The notes under the pieces: model-generated
Seen by the model: the letters and a program-made list of their open reading frames with translations, nothing else
The model's database searches: none
Told to the model about the DNA's origin: nothing
Shown here: piece by piece, positions 35,236 to 51,640 of the stretch
Position numbering within the stretch: the first letter of the stretch is position 1
How the letters are laid out: each line of letters opens with the position of its first letter
Made by a program: the position numbers and the translations under genes
NCBI GenBank assembly: GCA_034509925.1
Contig: CM067528.1
Location: forward strand, 8,058,501 to 8,122,500
Length of the DNA stretch: 64,000 nucleotides
Direction: 5' to 3'
Origin: Hirudinaria manillensis
Taxonomy: Eukaryota; Annelida; Clitellata; Hirudinida; Hirudinidae

Positions 35236-35627
35236 GATTGTCTTCCGGACCTCGAAGGAAAGTACGGATCTTCCTTCAACAAATTCAACTAATTTAGAAA
35301 ACGTAGGGATTTAAATATAACCAAAAATTATACTTATTTACTTTGTGGTGGAAAAGTAACGAAGTAAAAGTATCAACAAAAAAAATTGTACTGAGTTACA
35401 AATAAAAGTATTGATTTTTTACTGAATTAAATTTAATTAAATCACCCAATCAATAATAAAATAATTAAATTTAAAATTTTCTCTGTCCTTAATCGTGATT
35501 AAATATCATAAATCTGTTATCTAGCACTCGTATCGAGGAACGCTTTAGTAAATCTCGAAAGTTATTGATTCTTGTACGGGATTTAAAATCGGACTCGCGG
35601 AGGAGTTTATCAGCAGTTCAAGTTAGA
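35236..35627. other. Upstream region of MAPK15
   Basis: AT-rich. No promoter element identified. A frame open from 35565 continues into the MAPK15 start but has no earlier ATG. Confidence 0.4.
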
Positions 35628-39354
<3,727 letters not shown>

Positions 39355-41453
39355 TTACATGACTCTTAAGAATCCCTTTCATTGATCTTAATTAAATTTG
39401 CTGTGGTTACACATTCCCCAAAATCAATTTGTTCCCAATTTTGCTGGTGTATTTTACTCAAAAGGTATTGTATAGAAAATATGCAGGTTTTGGAGGGTTT
39501 GAGAGATGAGGAGGTGGAGCCAGCAGAAGCATGCCACCCCCCTCCTGCCATGATCCATAAAAACTTTATTGATTCCTTTGGAGATGGGAAAGAGTTTGTT
39601 TACACAAGTTACTACTTGAAACGATGGTGAAGTTGGCAAACTTCTGGCAAACTTTCTGAATGCCAATATCTCCAGAACTATAAGTCAAGTATGTGTTTTT
39701 GAACTATCGTAAAAGCTGGTGGGCCTCCGTTTGAGCTTCGTATCTCGAAGATTAATCATTGGATTTTGATAATTTTGGTAAGCAACAAGTCAGTCTATCG
39801 ATTGATGTCATTTAATTGGGTCGGGACGATTTTAAAATTCTGCTTTCAGTTGCGATAGTCGAAAGTGGTCCAATGGATGCTGTTTCCGAATCTTTCGCTA
39901 GCTGTAATTTCGGTTGTAGATACTTCCGAGCAATAAATTATAAATCATTATGAAGGTAATTTGATGCACTTTAGAACGGTATATAAATTAAAAAATTCTA
40001 ACAAACGAAAATTTTTCTGTACGATTTATTAACTTTGACAGGGTTTTATCTATAAAAATTTAAATAACCGGATTGTAATTTTTACATATTTTTCTGTACG
40101 ATTTATTAACTTTGACAGGGTTTTATCTATAAAAATTTAAATAACCGGATTGTAATTTTTACATATTCAAATTGTTTATTCTATTACCTTTCCGAAAATG
40201 TATAATTTATATCATGTAAATGTCGTTACAGTGCCGCAAATCGAAATAAACAATTCTTTAGCTGGTGGTGATGAATGTCGCTAACGGCAATGGACTGAAA
40301 TGATGTGGATATAAAAAATATTATCTTTAATGGGAAACTTAGAACAAGTAGCCGATGCTCAAATCCGATTTCCCGGAAAACGGAGCTTTGTGCGAAAAAA
40401 TGTGTGCACCCGGTTAGGGCCCACAAACGCGATAGAGTGATTTACGGTATCGTCCTGTAACCCAGTTACCGCGGTCAGATTGACGTACGCTCTCCATTGG
40501 TCTCCCTATAGTAGTACCTATCGGTATTCTCGATCGATAAGCCCCCCTTATTTTCGCTCAAAACATAGCAAGCATAGCTTTTTAATTAATTCTAATAATT
40601 AATTTTAATAAATGTTCTCGATTTTTTAGATATCCCAAAACTAGATTCCCACATTCCTTATAGTGTCTACTATTTTTTAAAACAAACCGCACATTTTTAT
40701 CATAAGCGGCCGACTTTTAATCATTTAAATCGTGAAACTAGGTTTTGTTGCTGATCATGTTGCAGGTTTCACTCCAGTCGCAATCGATGAAATCTTTAAA
40801 TCGCGAACCGAAGAATGGGCTAAACTTAACAAATATTATACAGCAGAAATAGATCCCACCCTCACAATATTGCATAATTTAGTTATAATAATTTAATTAA
40901 ATTTAGTTATAATTAAATTAATGTTAAGCATGTTTTGCTTGAACAGCCTGAAGTCGCACAAGTCAATTTTAACCAAATAATGACACATATTTATGTGCAC
41001 AATACACAATGAGATGAAAACTCAATTAATGTTAATCAGATGATTGAGAGACTTTTATTACTTTTTGCAAGCTATCAAATAAATTTGAGGTGTACCAATA
41101 AGTCAGTTGAAGGTCTGAAAGATGTTAACAACTCAAAATGGTGGATGACAAAGGGAAGCAAACACAGAAATCATTCTTCAACCAGTTCATTTGACAACAC
41201 CTCAGGCCAAACAAATGACAAATACCAACATGTTAACTTTCATCACCATCATCGACATAATTATCGTCTGAAAACAAAATAATGATGACATTTAAGTGCT
41301 GAATGCAAATGAACTCACATCTTAAATAGCTATTAGGAAGTATGATTATTAAAATAAGTACTTAGTCAAATGTTGCCAAGCTGCATATGACCAAATGTTC
41401 ACAAAATCTGAACTTCTTAATTTCCCAGCATGCAAAGTTACCAAACAAAAAAA
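39355..41453. other. Intergenic region between the convergent MAPK15 and RAD23 genes
   Basis: It includes the 3' flanks of both genes, a 77-base tandem duplication (40011-40164) and, at about 40547, a copy of the dispersed motif seen at 31225. The frames here have no recognisable content. Confidence 0.5.
40011..40164. repeat. 77-bp direct tandem duplication
   Basis: The unit beginning TTTTTCTGTACGATTTATTA and ending TTTTTACATA occurs twice in a row with a 77-base offset and no differences that I can see. The identity suggests a recent event or an assembly artefact. Confidence 0.9.
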
Positions 41454-42987
41454 TCATCTTTGCTGACCAAAATCATCATCATACTCTTGTGACAAGAGGA
41501 AATTAGCAGCAAGATCTTCATTCTTCTCACAAGCAAAATAAGCTTGTATGCAAAGACCTTCTGGAAAGCCCAAAGCCTTCAGCTAAAATAATTTTAAACT
41601 ATTTATCCATTCTTTAACTAATAATTAATTATCAGAAGCTTCCTACCCTTTCAACGGCCTGTTTCTCTTCAGGTGTAACTTGAATATAACCTGGCTCAGA
41701 GCCAGGGTTGCTAGGAGGACCTGAAGGTGCTCCTGACTCCAACGGCTCATTCAGCATTTGAACGAAACGATCCTGATTTTCTGTAATTATCTGAAAAAAA
41801 ATATAAATGCATCCAAATCTCCAAATGGAAGATATTGTTGTTCAAACCTGCAAAAGACGAGGATTGGACTGACGAATTTGCCCTAATATGTTTGGAAGCA
41901 AACTTGGATTAGACTGAATCAGCTGCCTCATTTGGAGAAACTGTGGCTGTGAGCGCAGAAAAGCAAGAGGATCCTCTGAAGATAAACAAGGATATGAATA
42001 TACATTTGGCATAAAAAAATTAACAAAGTCCACCAACCATTGGATCCAGCACTTTGGGCAGTAACTGATACTTGCTCCTGTTGCTCATGATTTCTTGGCT
42101 GCTGGACTGAATTCCCTTCAGGTAAGTCATCTGGTACAGAACCCTTAAAATAAATGTAAAAATGTCAACACTTTGTACAAGTTTGCACATGGTTTTCTTA
42201 ACTCACACTGAGAAGGTATTCAACTGCACGATCAGGATTATTGTAACTTGCTCTCATTGCCCTCAAAACTTGTTCCCGAGGAAACCCCATTTCAGTCATT
42301 TCTTGTACTGTTTTCTCATATGATTCACCTGTCACTAAGTTGCTCTCAGCTTCAACTATCGATGCTGTGGCTTCAGCTGCAGGTTGAGCAGATACTGCAG
42401 CAATTGGTTGCATATCCTTGACAGCACTATCCTTCACTTCAGTTACTGGTAATTCTACAACAGGCAGAGCTGGAGTCTGCACAACTTGCTTAGGCTATAA
42501 AATAAATATCAATTAGAAAGTTAATTTAAAGATTAACATCATACAAAACATTGATATTGAATTTACCATTGAAACCATAACCACAACAAAATTCTTCTCT
42601 TCAATATGATAAAAACTAAGTTTTTGACTGTCTTCAAGAATTTTCCCTGCAAAACGTATCATATTGGTTTTAATCACTAATCAATCACAATATCTGATAC
42701 CGTTATTCATACTAAAATCATGACTCGACAATTACCTGCATATATTAACTTCTGTGCAGAAACAGGATACTCTGCTCCTTTCGCCAGTTCGATTTTCCTC
42801 TTGAGCTCCAGAACCTGTGGTAATAATACATTAAAATCGCTTAAATGGCTTTGTAAATTAACTCATAATTAGCCTAATTACGGTGTATAAAATTTTGCAA
42901 ATCACCGCCATAGACACATACCCTCTCTTCGGGATCAACTTCGACCTTAAAAGTCTGTTGCTGCAGCGTTTTCACGGTAATCCACAT
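41454..42987 (-). CDS. RAD23: RAD23 ubiquitin shuttle and DNA repair factor
   Basis: Eight minus-strand exons: 42987-42922, 42814-42736, 42646-42567, 42494-42207, 42143-42038, 41975-41848, 41790-41647, 41582-41454 (stop TGA). All GT-AG, phases consistent, 339 residues. Domains: N-terminal ubiquitin-like domain (1-75; [34 protein letters not shown]), UBA1 (about 134-171; [17 protein letters not shown]), XPC-binding STI1-like domain (about 206-265; [28 protein letters not shown]), UBA2 (about 287-332; [17 protein letters not shown]). This is the complete RAD23 order. RAD23 carries ubiquitinated clients to the proteasome through the UBL domain and stabilises XPC in nucleotide excision repair. 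Introns are 57-107 bases, none with transposons. Start: first ATG of the UBL domain. Confidence 0.97.
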
Positions 42988-43559
42988 TTTCAAGATCTAG
43001 TACTAAACACAATTTTATCAGTAAACCCTGTCAAGAAAAACAAGACAAATGCGAATAACAGAACTGTTCGGATGGAAACAAGTTACGCAGTGAATGTTTT
43101 AAGGGATGAGCACATTCGAAAACATTGAAAGTCATTTTTACATTTTTATTTTGTAAAAATTTATTTCAAAATAAATTTAAATAATATAATATATATTTAC
43201 TGAAACGGCTTAAACTACTCTAGATATTGCAATTTTATTTTAACATATCATCAAATCGTAAATAATATGGCTGAGATCTATATCTCTGTAAAATTAATAT
43301 TCGTGTAAGGAGGAGTCAGAATAGGGGAGGAGCTGCATATGAAAATTCACGCTAATGCTAATATGGTAATTCATTTCACTCTCTGACTGCCAGTGCAATC
43401 TGGCCGAATGGGTGGCGGTCATTGAGTGTCGTGCTCGATACCAGGCTCAGTTGTATGTCGATTACTATTTTAACGATACTTCTAAAAACTATCGGCGATA
43501 CCGATAGATTTTGGTGATATTTTTTTGAAATATTTACGGGACCATCCGTCGTTTTTATT
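42988..43559. other. RAD23 upstream region, nothing recognised
   Basis: AT-rich. No promoter motif that I can support and no gene on the other strand. Confidence 0.45.
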
Positions 43560-44643
43560 GTTTCTTTACTCTAGAGCCTGTAAGGTATAAATCGGGTCGG
43601 TGTGTTAATAATCCCTTTAAAATAGGAATTTTGTTGGATTTATAACATATTTGGCGTCGAGGATGAATGATTGAGGAAAAATTTCTAACCATTATGGAAG
43701 AAAATCGACGTCGAGACGAGGGAAGTCGAATGGAGGATACATTATTAAAAATGCTCCAGTCTCTAAAGTCTAAGTCAGATGACACCGACAGATGACAAAA
43801 CAGATCCACTCCTGGTACTGATGCGGTTGATCACGCCATGCCGTTACGATCCGGTGTCCGGTGTCCAAGTGGTTGGGGCGCTTCGAAGCGGTTGCCTGAA
43901 AGCATGCAATTCATCAGTCAGAGGCAGACAAAACTGGCACACTCAAGTCGAAGCAGGATGAAGAAGCTTATCACAGCTTCAGACAACATCATAACAAGGT
44001 TCCTGTCCTCAGAACGAGGGTCGAATAAGGCTGAAATTCGGCAATCTTACCTTTAAGAAATTTCGTACACTGATCAAAAGAATGGTCGTCCTGGCTTATT
44101 AACAAAGAATTTCAAATGTTTACATCTCTACTTTACATGGAGCCGGGTATGCTTAACTTAGAACTAGAAAGCTGTCCAAGCCGGAGAAGCAGGAAGAACG
44201 CACTCTAGCTGACCTTGTAATTGTAACAACATTGTTAATCTAAAGAAAGACTGAAATGATAGACGACAATATGTAGTCTGTGAATGCAGTGAAGAGAGGC
44301 CACCAGAGAAAGAGTCTCCAGATTCTCCCTAGCAAAGTGGACCATTAAATGGGCCTGCTTCATCTGTTGATCCTTACTGCATTGCAAGGAGAATTACCCA
44401 CAAAAGGACTGCCACAGCAAGGAAACGAAGCAGAAGGTTAGAGACAAGAAAGGTTGAAATGGACACAAAGACCAATCGCAGGTTAAATGATGTTAACTTT
44501 GGGAAAGCCAAAGTCGGGATGTAACTGGACTCTGGTGCAGAAATCAGAATTATCACATGAAATACTTAGGAGTTGATAGGCACAAAATCTCTGGATATAA
44601 CAACGACATCACTGAGAGCTGCGATTTGAACACCAATAGAGGT
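43560..44643 (+). pseudogene. Old relative of the A/B gypsy family: LTR end, gag and protease
   Basis: An LTR end (...TTTATAACA, about 43640) is followed by TATTTGGCGTCGAGGATGA. This is the same LTR-primer-site-start arrangement as element B, with one change in the primer site. Decayed frames then give MEENRRRDEG, an eroded zinc-knuckle area and KTNRRLNDVNFGKAKVG followed by LDSGAEIRII, the aspartic protease active site (DSG). Stops and shifts throughout. The relic is interrupted at 44643 by a hAT element and resumes at 45266. Confidence 0.8.
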
Positions 44644-45265
44644 TAGAGACCTGCACCCGACCACCTGGCCGGGCCATTGGGCCTCAGATAGCTGGGCGTG
44701 ACAGGCTGGGCCAACGTTCAATACTTTAAGGCGAGCTTTGGCGGGCCTTCCATTGTTTAGTTCAGATCCTTTGTTATGCTGCTACAAGAGCGTACAGCCG
44801 GTTGCAAATGACAACCTGGACTTACTATTAATATGATGGAAGTCACAAGAGGAATCCATGCCTTCGCTCTCTTGACTGCCAAAGAAAGTTTTACAAAAAA
44901 CTGTGCCAGCGAGAGAAATTTCAACAATGCTGGTTATGTTTATAGTGAACGGAAAACCAATTTAGCTCCCGAAACAATTGATGCAGTCTTATTTTCACAT
45001 TATAATAATAATTTATATATTTATTAAACATATAAGACTTATATTATGATGTTTAAATATTAAGATTTTGAGTGAGATGCAAGCAAAATTCGAGCGGGCC
45101 TTTCCTGGATAATTTTTGAAACTTGAAATGGCGGGCCGGGCTAGGGCCTTGATCGATTAAGGGGGGACGGGTCGGGCCGGGTCTTACCTGACTGTCACAT
45201 TTAACGAGTCGGGCCGAGCGGGCCTAATAAATCTGGGAGCGGGCTTGGACAAAAATTTTCGGCAT
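44644..45265 (+). mobile_element. hAT transposon relic inserted in the gypsy relic
   Basis: It is flanked by ATAGAGGT (44636-44643) and TTAGAGGT (45266-45273), an 8-base target duplication with one mismatch, and it interrupts the gypsy coding sequence exactly there. A frame at 44833-45027 ends in ASERNFNNAGYVYSERKTNL followed by APETIDAVLF, the hAT C-terminal dimerisation motif. The left end TAGAGACCTGCACCCGACC also occurs at 32262. Both flanks are full of GGGCCGGGC-type GC-rich motifs. The right terminal repeat is not recognisable and most of the transposase is gone. Confidence 0.8.
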
Positions 45266-45345
45266 TTAGAGGTCCTGGGCCAATTCGAATTGAATTTACC
45301 TGTGGAGGACATTTAAGCCACGGTCGTTGCTATGTGGCTGAAAAA
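45266..45345 (+). pseudogene. Continuation of the interrupted gypsy relic
   Basis: Directly after the hAT duplication the sequence continues the protease-region frame of the A/B family (VLGQFELNLPVEDI-like, then the GRCYVAE block at about 45325). It stops at about 45345. Confidence 0.75.
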
Positions 45346-45404
45346 CAAAACAGTTTTATTAAAAAACTATGAGAATTTATAATGGCATGACAATGGACTA
45401 ATAA

Positions 45405-46955
45405 ACGTTGTCTCGAAATATGCAATACGTGTTCATCCAGTACGGAGAGAAAAAAATTGAAAAAAATGATATATGGGAGGCTATCCAGAGGGCCAAGAGG
45501 TTAAGTCTGTACGTTGTGAGGCTGGACCTAGCAAACGCATATGAGTCGGTGCCACATCAACTTCTCTGGAAGACGTTGGAGGCACGTCATATGTCGCAAC
45601 CCGTTATCCATATCCTCCAAGAATATTTTAACGGGTTCATGATGCGTTTCTCCACCGAAGCGTACACGACAAAATGGGTTCCTCTGGAGGTCGGGATAGC
45701 CATGGGGTGCACAATCTCTCCGACCTTGTTCGTACTGGCGATGCAGATCCTACTGAAGGCAGCTGGGTCCGACATTCCAGAGGCGGACATTGATAAAGGT
45801 GTATATATGCCTTCAATAAAGTCATTCATGGACGACACCACCCTAATTATGAAAAAGAAGCAAATCATTCAGAAAACTCTGGACAACCTGGACGACTTGA
45901 TAGGATGGTGTCGTGTGGCCTTCAACCCTGCAAAGTCCAGGAGTCTCTGTTTGGTTAAAGGGAAAATTCGCAGGGACGCGTTCTTCGAAGTAGCGGACAA
46001 CGAATCCCCACAGTATCCGAGGAGTCTGTGAGGAGTCTAGAAAGGATATTTGACGACCCGCTTATCGACAAGAGCATGAAGAACGCCAAATTCATTTAAA
46101 CCAGTAAGGTTTGCAAGCGATCGAGGCGCCGCCGCTCCCGGATCGTTTCAAAGGGTGGCTTTTCAGTTTGTGCTTCTGCCTAGACTCCTTTGGCCTTAAC
46201 CATATGAGATTGATCTATCGGTGGTCGAAGAGTTGGAGATGAAACTCAACCGTCACATCAGGACATGGCTGGGTTTACCTCCAGCATTGTCGTCAGTTGT
46301 CCTCTATATCAGGAGCGCGAGCCTTAGACTGCCACTTAGGTCCATTGTTGAGGAGTACAAACTCTAAAAAAATCCGAACGCAGTGGATGCTCAGTAATTC
46401 CGCGGACGACAGGATCCGTGAAGTTAATCCACTGCTCAGATCTGGAAAGAAGTTCCGAGAGCAGAAAGAGATCGACGAATCAGTAAATGTACTGATGTTC
46501 GAGGAAATAAGAGGTCATATCCAGACCGTCACGCAGTAGGATGGAACCACTTCCAGAAATGGTCCCTCTCCAGCTCATCAACTAGAGGCGCGATGATTGG
46601 CTAGGAGAGGAAGCGGAAAGATGAACAAGATCGAGTCACAAAGGCCATACAGTTAGCTTAACTGGGTAAGTGGACAACTTGGGAAGATGTGATCCAGCGA
46701 TCCCTTAGCTCGAGCGACTTATGGAAGAGGTCCCCCCCCCCTTTGGCTGGCCTTTGCGATCAGAGCGATTATCAGTTGCCTTCCAAGGACATTTTAAGGA
46801 GGTGGGATTTGGCAGAAGACGCGAAATGGGGACTCTGAGGCGGAACCGAGACATTGCATCATGAGCTCAGCAACTGCAAATACGCCCTTGCCCAAGGTCG
46901 GTATACGTGGCGACACAAACAGGTCCTACGAGATGTGGCTCCAAAGAAGTAATAC
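45405..46955 (+). mobile_element. Non-LTR retrotransposon relic with RT and zinc-knuckle tail
   Basis: A 207-codon frame (45408-46031) is a reverse transcriptase: RLDLANAYESVPHQLL (motif A region), GIAMGCTISPTLFVLAMQIL (motif B), KSFMDDTTLIM (motif C; MDD catalytic pair kept) and NPAKSRSLCLVKGK. Shifted frames continue with a WLGLP-like block (about 46270), KIRTQWMLSNSADDRIREVN, LSSSDLWK (about 46710), and LHHELSNCKYALAQGRYTW with a final RHKQVLRDVA (to about 46935). The RT type (DLxNAYxSVPH, MGCxISPxLF) belongs to LINEs of aquatic invertebrates and fish; I cannot place the clade. Not functional. Confidence 0.8.
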
Positions 46956-47546
46956 AATTCCCGAACATGATTTACTTTCATGTTGTCGATAAATTTTGCA
47001 CATTTATATGAAAACTTCTATTCTGCTGGAAGCATACAGACTCTGTATTACAGAGTACGTTATCCTGCAGCTCAATCTTATCTTGCTTTTCAATTAAGTC
47101 TTTTGAATGTTACATTTTTGATGACGACTCTACTGATGGCATTGGACATCGTATTGTCCAAAGTGTCTACAGACTGGATACATCCGTAGTTCTTCACGAA
47201 AGATATTACGTTGATGGGGGTTGCATCCAAAAGTCTTTTCGGGCCGCGCTCAAATCATAACTTTTTTAATGTTGAAATCATATAATCAGAAATAAGTGTA
47301 AAAATACTTTATTAATCTTCATTTACAAGGTCCAACAAATGATTGTATAGATCTAAGCTATTTTAAAACATTCCTTAGTGCGTGAATTTAATTAAACATT
47401 TGATGGAGTTAAAATTGGTTTATGCTTTTGTAATTCCATATAATATTCTCTAAACTAATTAAGTCAAATTTTGTTTCCAATTTTATTATTGAATTAATAA
47501 AATCTTTTAGTCTGCGAATCAATTTAAGTTGCTTTGTGTACCGAAC
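46956..47546. other. AT-rich sequence, nothing recognised
   Basis: No feature that I can support apart from the 5-base target duplicate of element A at 47542-47546. Confidence 0.5.
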
Positions 47547-47721
47547 TGTTATAACTTCAGAATATCGAGATCAACACGGTTTATTAGGATCAACGCAATA
47601 CGACACAACTCGACACAACACGACACAGTACGATACGAACACGAACGGAATTAAAACGGAAAACATGCGTGCCTCGTCGCACGAGGTGCACAAAACCAAA
47701 GATACGTATAATCCCACAACA
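47547..47721 (-). repeat. 3' LTR of element A
   Basis: On the minus strand it runs from TGTTGTGGG to TTATAACA. It is preceded on that strand by a G-run polypurine tract (plus strand CTCCCCCCC at about 47723). Confidence 0.93.
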
Positions 47722-47730
47722 CCTCCCCCC

Positions 47731-50700
47731 CTAAACGATTAGGTATTTCTTCCTCTGGGGATCCATCTCCAGCCTTCTCGGAGGTCGGCGGTTCCTTGCG
47801 GATCTTTTCTTTGGTGTTCGAGGTTGCACTGGTGGAATGACATGCTCCACTTCGCACTCTGGAATTTCCTGTAGTTCCGGCGTGTGTGTGTTTTCTGCGG
47901 TTGTCTGGGATGTCCCACTTAGTGGCAGGAATGGCAAGTCAAATGCCTCACACATCACCTTCAGTGAATCATCCTGCGCACGCTTCCTGAGCTGGTTCGC
48001 GTGGCGATGGAGCATTTTGCCGCTTGCCTCCACTAGGTAGACTTGACGTCCCTGTCTGCGCCTGATCCATCCCTGTATCCACTTCGGGTGACTCGGATCC
48101 TTGTAGTCTCTTACGAAGACTGCGTCTCCCTCGACGAACTCTCAGTCGCCAGATAGGTTTCCTTTCTTCCATCTCCTGATCCGCTCTTGGGAGATGTTTT
48201 ACTGGACTTTTGAGTTGGAGGTCACTCAGGGGAGTTCTCAAAGGTCTCCCTAAGAGTTTCTCTGCCGGCGTCTTCAAATCCGTGCATGGCGTTGTCCGGT
48301 AAGTCAGCAGAAATTTCTGGAGCGCATCCTCCATCACCTCCTCCCCCTACAGCTTTTGTAGTGTACGCTTGAATGTGTCCACAAAACGCTCAGCTTGTCC
48401 ATTGCAGTGAGGTTGGTAGGGCGGTGACCTGACGTGTTGCATTCCATTCCTCTGACAGAACTCTTGGAACTCCTTGGCCGTGAACTGTGTTCCATTGTCC
48501 GAAACTATCACTTTTGGGTATCCCTGCTGCGCAAAAATCCTACCCAGTTCTCTGATTGTGGCAGTGGATGTTGAAGTCGTCATCTTAATAACTTCAGGCC
48601 ACTTGGAGAAGGCGTCCACCACGATTAAGAACATCACTCCTTCAATCGGGCCGACAAAATCAATATGGACCCTTTCCCAGGCACAATCCGGTTTCGGCCA
48701 TGGCGTCAGTTCGTTCCTGACAGGCATCTTTGCAGCCAACTGGCATGAACTGCAAAGTCTTACTCTGTCTTCGATGTCCCTGTCAATTCCTTGCCAGTAA
48801 ACATGCAGTCGAGCTAGCATTTTCATTCTAGTTGTCCCAGGATGTCCCTCGTGCAGCATCTACAAAATTCGGCCTTGCAGGGCTGATGGGATCACGGCTC
48901 GTGTTCCCATGAAGAGTGCACCTTCATGGACTGTTAGGTCTTTAGAACGGCTGTGGAAGGCGTGCAGAGTCGATCCAGCCCGGAAACTAGGCCATCTACC
49001 CGTTCTTACACTTTCGACAACCAACTTTAGCTCGGAATCTTCCTCAGTCATCCTCTGAATATCCTCCTTTGTTACTGGCAAGTTTCAGATGACATCACTC
49101 TGAACTGCCTTGACATCCCTTTCGATCTTCGTAATGACGATGTCTTCTGGCAGCTTCTTCGTAGCGATGAGACGGGACAGCGCATCGGCTTGACCAAAGT
49201 GAGTGGATCGCCTATACTCGATGACAAAATCATACGCAAGCAAGACGAGTTCCCATCGTTGGAGCCGATTTGCTGAATGAGCTGATATACCAACCTTGGA
49301 TCCGAAGATCGACAACAGTGGCTTATGATCAGTCAGCAACAGAAAGCTTCTGCCGTATATGTAGCGATGAAATTTCCTTACCGCAAATACTAAGGCCAGA
49401 GCTTCTTTCTCGATCTGTCCGTAGTTCTTCTCTGCCTTGGTGAGAGATCTACTGGCGTGTGCGATCGCCTTCTCCGTGCCGTTCGGGAAGCGATGAGAGA
49501 TGACTGCTCCCACTCCATAGTAACACGCGTCCGCAGCAACGACGATGTCCAGTGCAGGGTCGAAGTGCGTCAACAACAGATCAGACTGCAACACTACCTT
49601 GAGCTTGTCCAAAACTCTCTGGTGTTCAGCAGTCCACACGAATTTGTCTTCTCTCTCCAGATCGTCCAGGAGGCCTCTCATTGAACGCATATCTGGCACA
49701 AAAGACGAGTAGTAGCTTATCATACCTAAGAACGATTTCAGCTGCTTTTGATCCTTAGGCGCTGGCATTCCGACAATTGCTTGTACTTTCTCGGGATCTG
49801 GTCGACGGCCATCTTTTGAAACCACGTGTCCCAAGAAGTTGATTTCAGGTTTTGCGAAGGAGCACTTCTCCATTCTGACGCGGAAACCACAATCTGCAAT
49901 TCTTTCAAACAAAGCCTGGACGTTATTGTTGTGCTCTAGGATTGTTGATCCTGTCACGATGACATCATCTAGATATGCCGCACATCCATTAAGTCCTGTG
50001 ATCATTCGATCCATGGCTTCTTGGAAAATGCCAGGTGCGCATTTGACTCCGAAGGGTAACCGCTGGTACTGGAACAGGCCCTTGTGTGTATTTATCGTCA
50101 CTAGTTCCTTCGAGTCATCTTCGACTTCCATCTGCAAGTATGTGTCTGCGAAGTCGATCTGGGTAAACCATGCGCCTTGGTTTAGACGAGCGAAGATTTC
50201 GTCGGGTGTCGGCAGAGGGTGACGGTGCATCTCGAGTGCTTCGTTTAATCCTGTCTTGAAATCAGCACAGATACGGACTGATCCGTTCTTCTTGGCCACT
50301 ACAACAATCGGGGCAGCCCAATTGCTGTAATCCACTTTCTTCAAGACTCCTTGTTGCACTAGACGCTCCAGCTCTGTGTTGACTGCTTCCTCCCGAGCGA
50401 ACGGAATCTTCCTCTGTCGGCAAAAGGTCGGACGAACTCCCTGTCTCACAATCAACTGTGCTCGAGTCTTGCATTTGCCCAACTCCTCTTCGAAAACATC
50501 CGGGAACCTTTCAGCCAAACCCTTGGCAAGTTGTATCCCTTCTTCTTCTGGCTTCTGCTCAATTTTGCAGCAGATGGCATTGAAGGCTTTCTGTAGAGGT
50601 GGCAGCTGATTCATCCACTCGATGCCCAACAGTTGATCTACGTTTTCAGCCACAGAGCAGCGACCGTGGCCTGAAAATCCTCCGCAGGTGAACTTAACAT

Positions 50701-51625
50701 CAAATTGACCCAGGACCTCAATCGGCGTTCCATTTGCAGCTCCCAGTGAAGTCGTCGTTCCTTCCAGAGATGGCGAACCTATCTGCTCCCATGCGTCTCT
50801 GCTTATTATCGTGACGTCTGTACCAGAGTCCAACTGCATTCTGACCTTGGTTTCTCCGAAGCTAACTTCAGCGTACCTTCGATTGGTCCTGAGATCTGTG
50901 TTAATTTTTCTGACTCGCCCCTTGAATTTCGATTCCTTTCTGCGGCAGTCCTTCTGTGGGCAATCCTTCTTGAAATGTGACAAGGATCCACAAATGAAGC
51001 AGGCACCCTTGGACGATTCTCGAGGATTTTCTTTGCTAGGGAAAATATGTCGAGTCTTCTTCCTCTGGTGGCCTCTTTGAACTGCATTCACAGCCTGCAT
51101 GCCGTCTACCATGTCGGTGTCCTTCCCCAGACTGTCAAGGTTCTCACACTCATTTAACATGTCTTCTAGAGTGCATCCTTCCTGCTTCTCCAGCTTCGAC
51201 ACGAGAGCGCCTGTCTTGTCTGCATCCGACAACTGCATTGCGTGATCTCCTGCTTCAAACCGTTCCATCCACTTGGATGGGGGCGCCCCGGACTCAGGAT
51301 CATAACTGGATTGAGTTACCTGTCCCATGACCTCCGGGGGTAGATCTGATTTTCCGTCTGTCGCTATGGCTTCTTTATACTGAGGTTTCAGGGACTGGAG
51401 CAATTGCAGCAATGCCTCTTCCCATCGACGGTTCTCCTCGTCTCGGTGGAGATCTTTCTCACGACGGCGAGTTTCTTCTTCGCGACGGCGAATTTTCTCC
51501 TCCTCACGACGACGAATTTCTTCCTCGCGACGGCGAGTTTCTTGCTCGCGGCGTTCATCGTCGCGACGTCGATTTTCTTCCATGAACATCGTCATCATGG
51601 TCAGAAATGTATCCTCAGTAGCCAT
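47731..51625 (-). pseudogene. Gag-pol of element A, broken by stops and indels
   Basis: The first 850-codon frame (to 49085) covers the E/R-rich gag coiled coil, CCHC knuckle (CFICGSLSHFKKDC), protease (DSGTD, where B has DSGAD), RT (YLDDVIVTG) and RNase H. Compared with element B there are three nonsense changes: CGA to TGA at about 49084 (after the RNase H region), AAG to TAG at about 48860 (before the integrase zinc finger) and CAG to TAG at about 48345. There are also a 6-base in-frame deletion near 49140 and net 5-base loss near 48145 that shifts the frame. The integrase is therefore cut off. The element could only move with help from another copy. Confidence 0.92.
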
Positions 51626-51640
51626 CCTCGTCGCCAAATA

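Noticed and set aside
49457..51087. Plus-strand and shifted minus-strand frames across element A (and their twins in element B)
   Set aside because: They are shadows of the gag-pol coding strand and are repeated identically in both copies.
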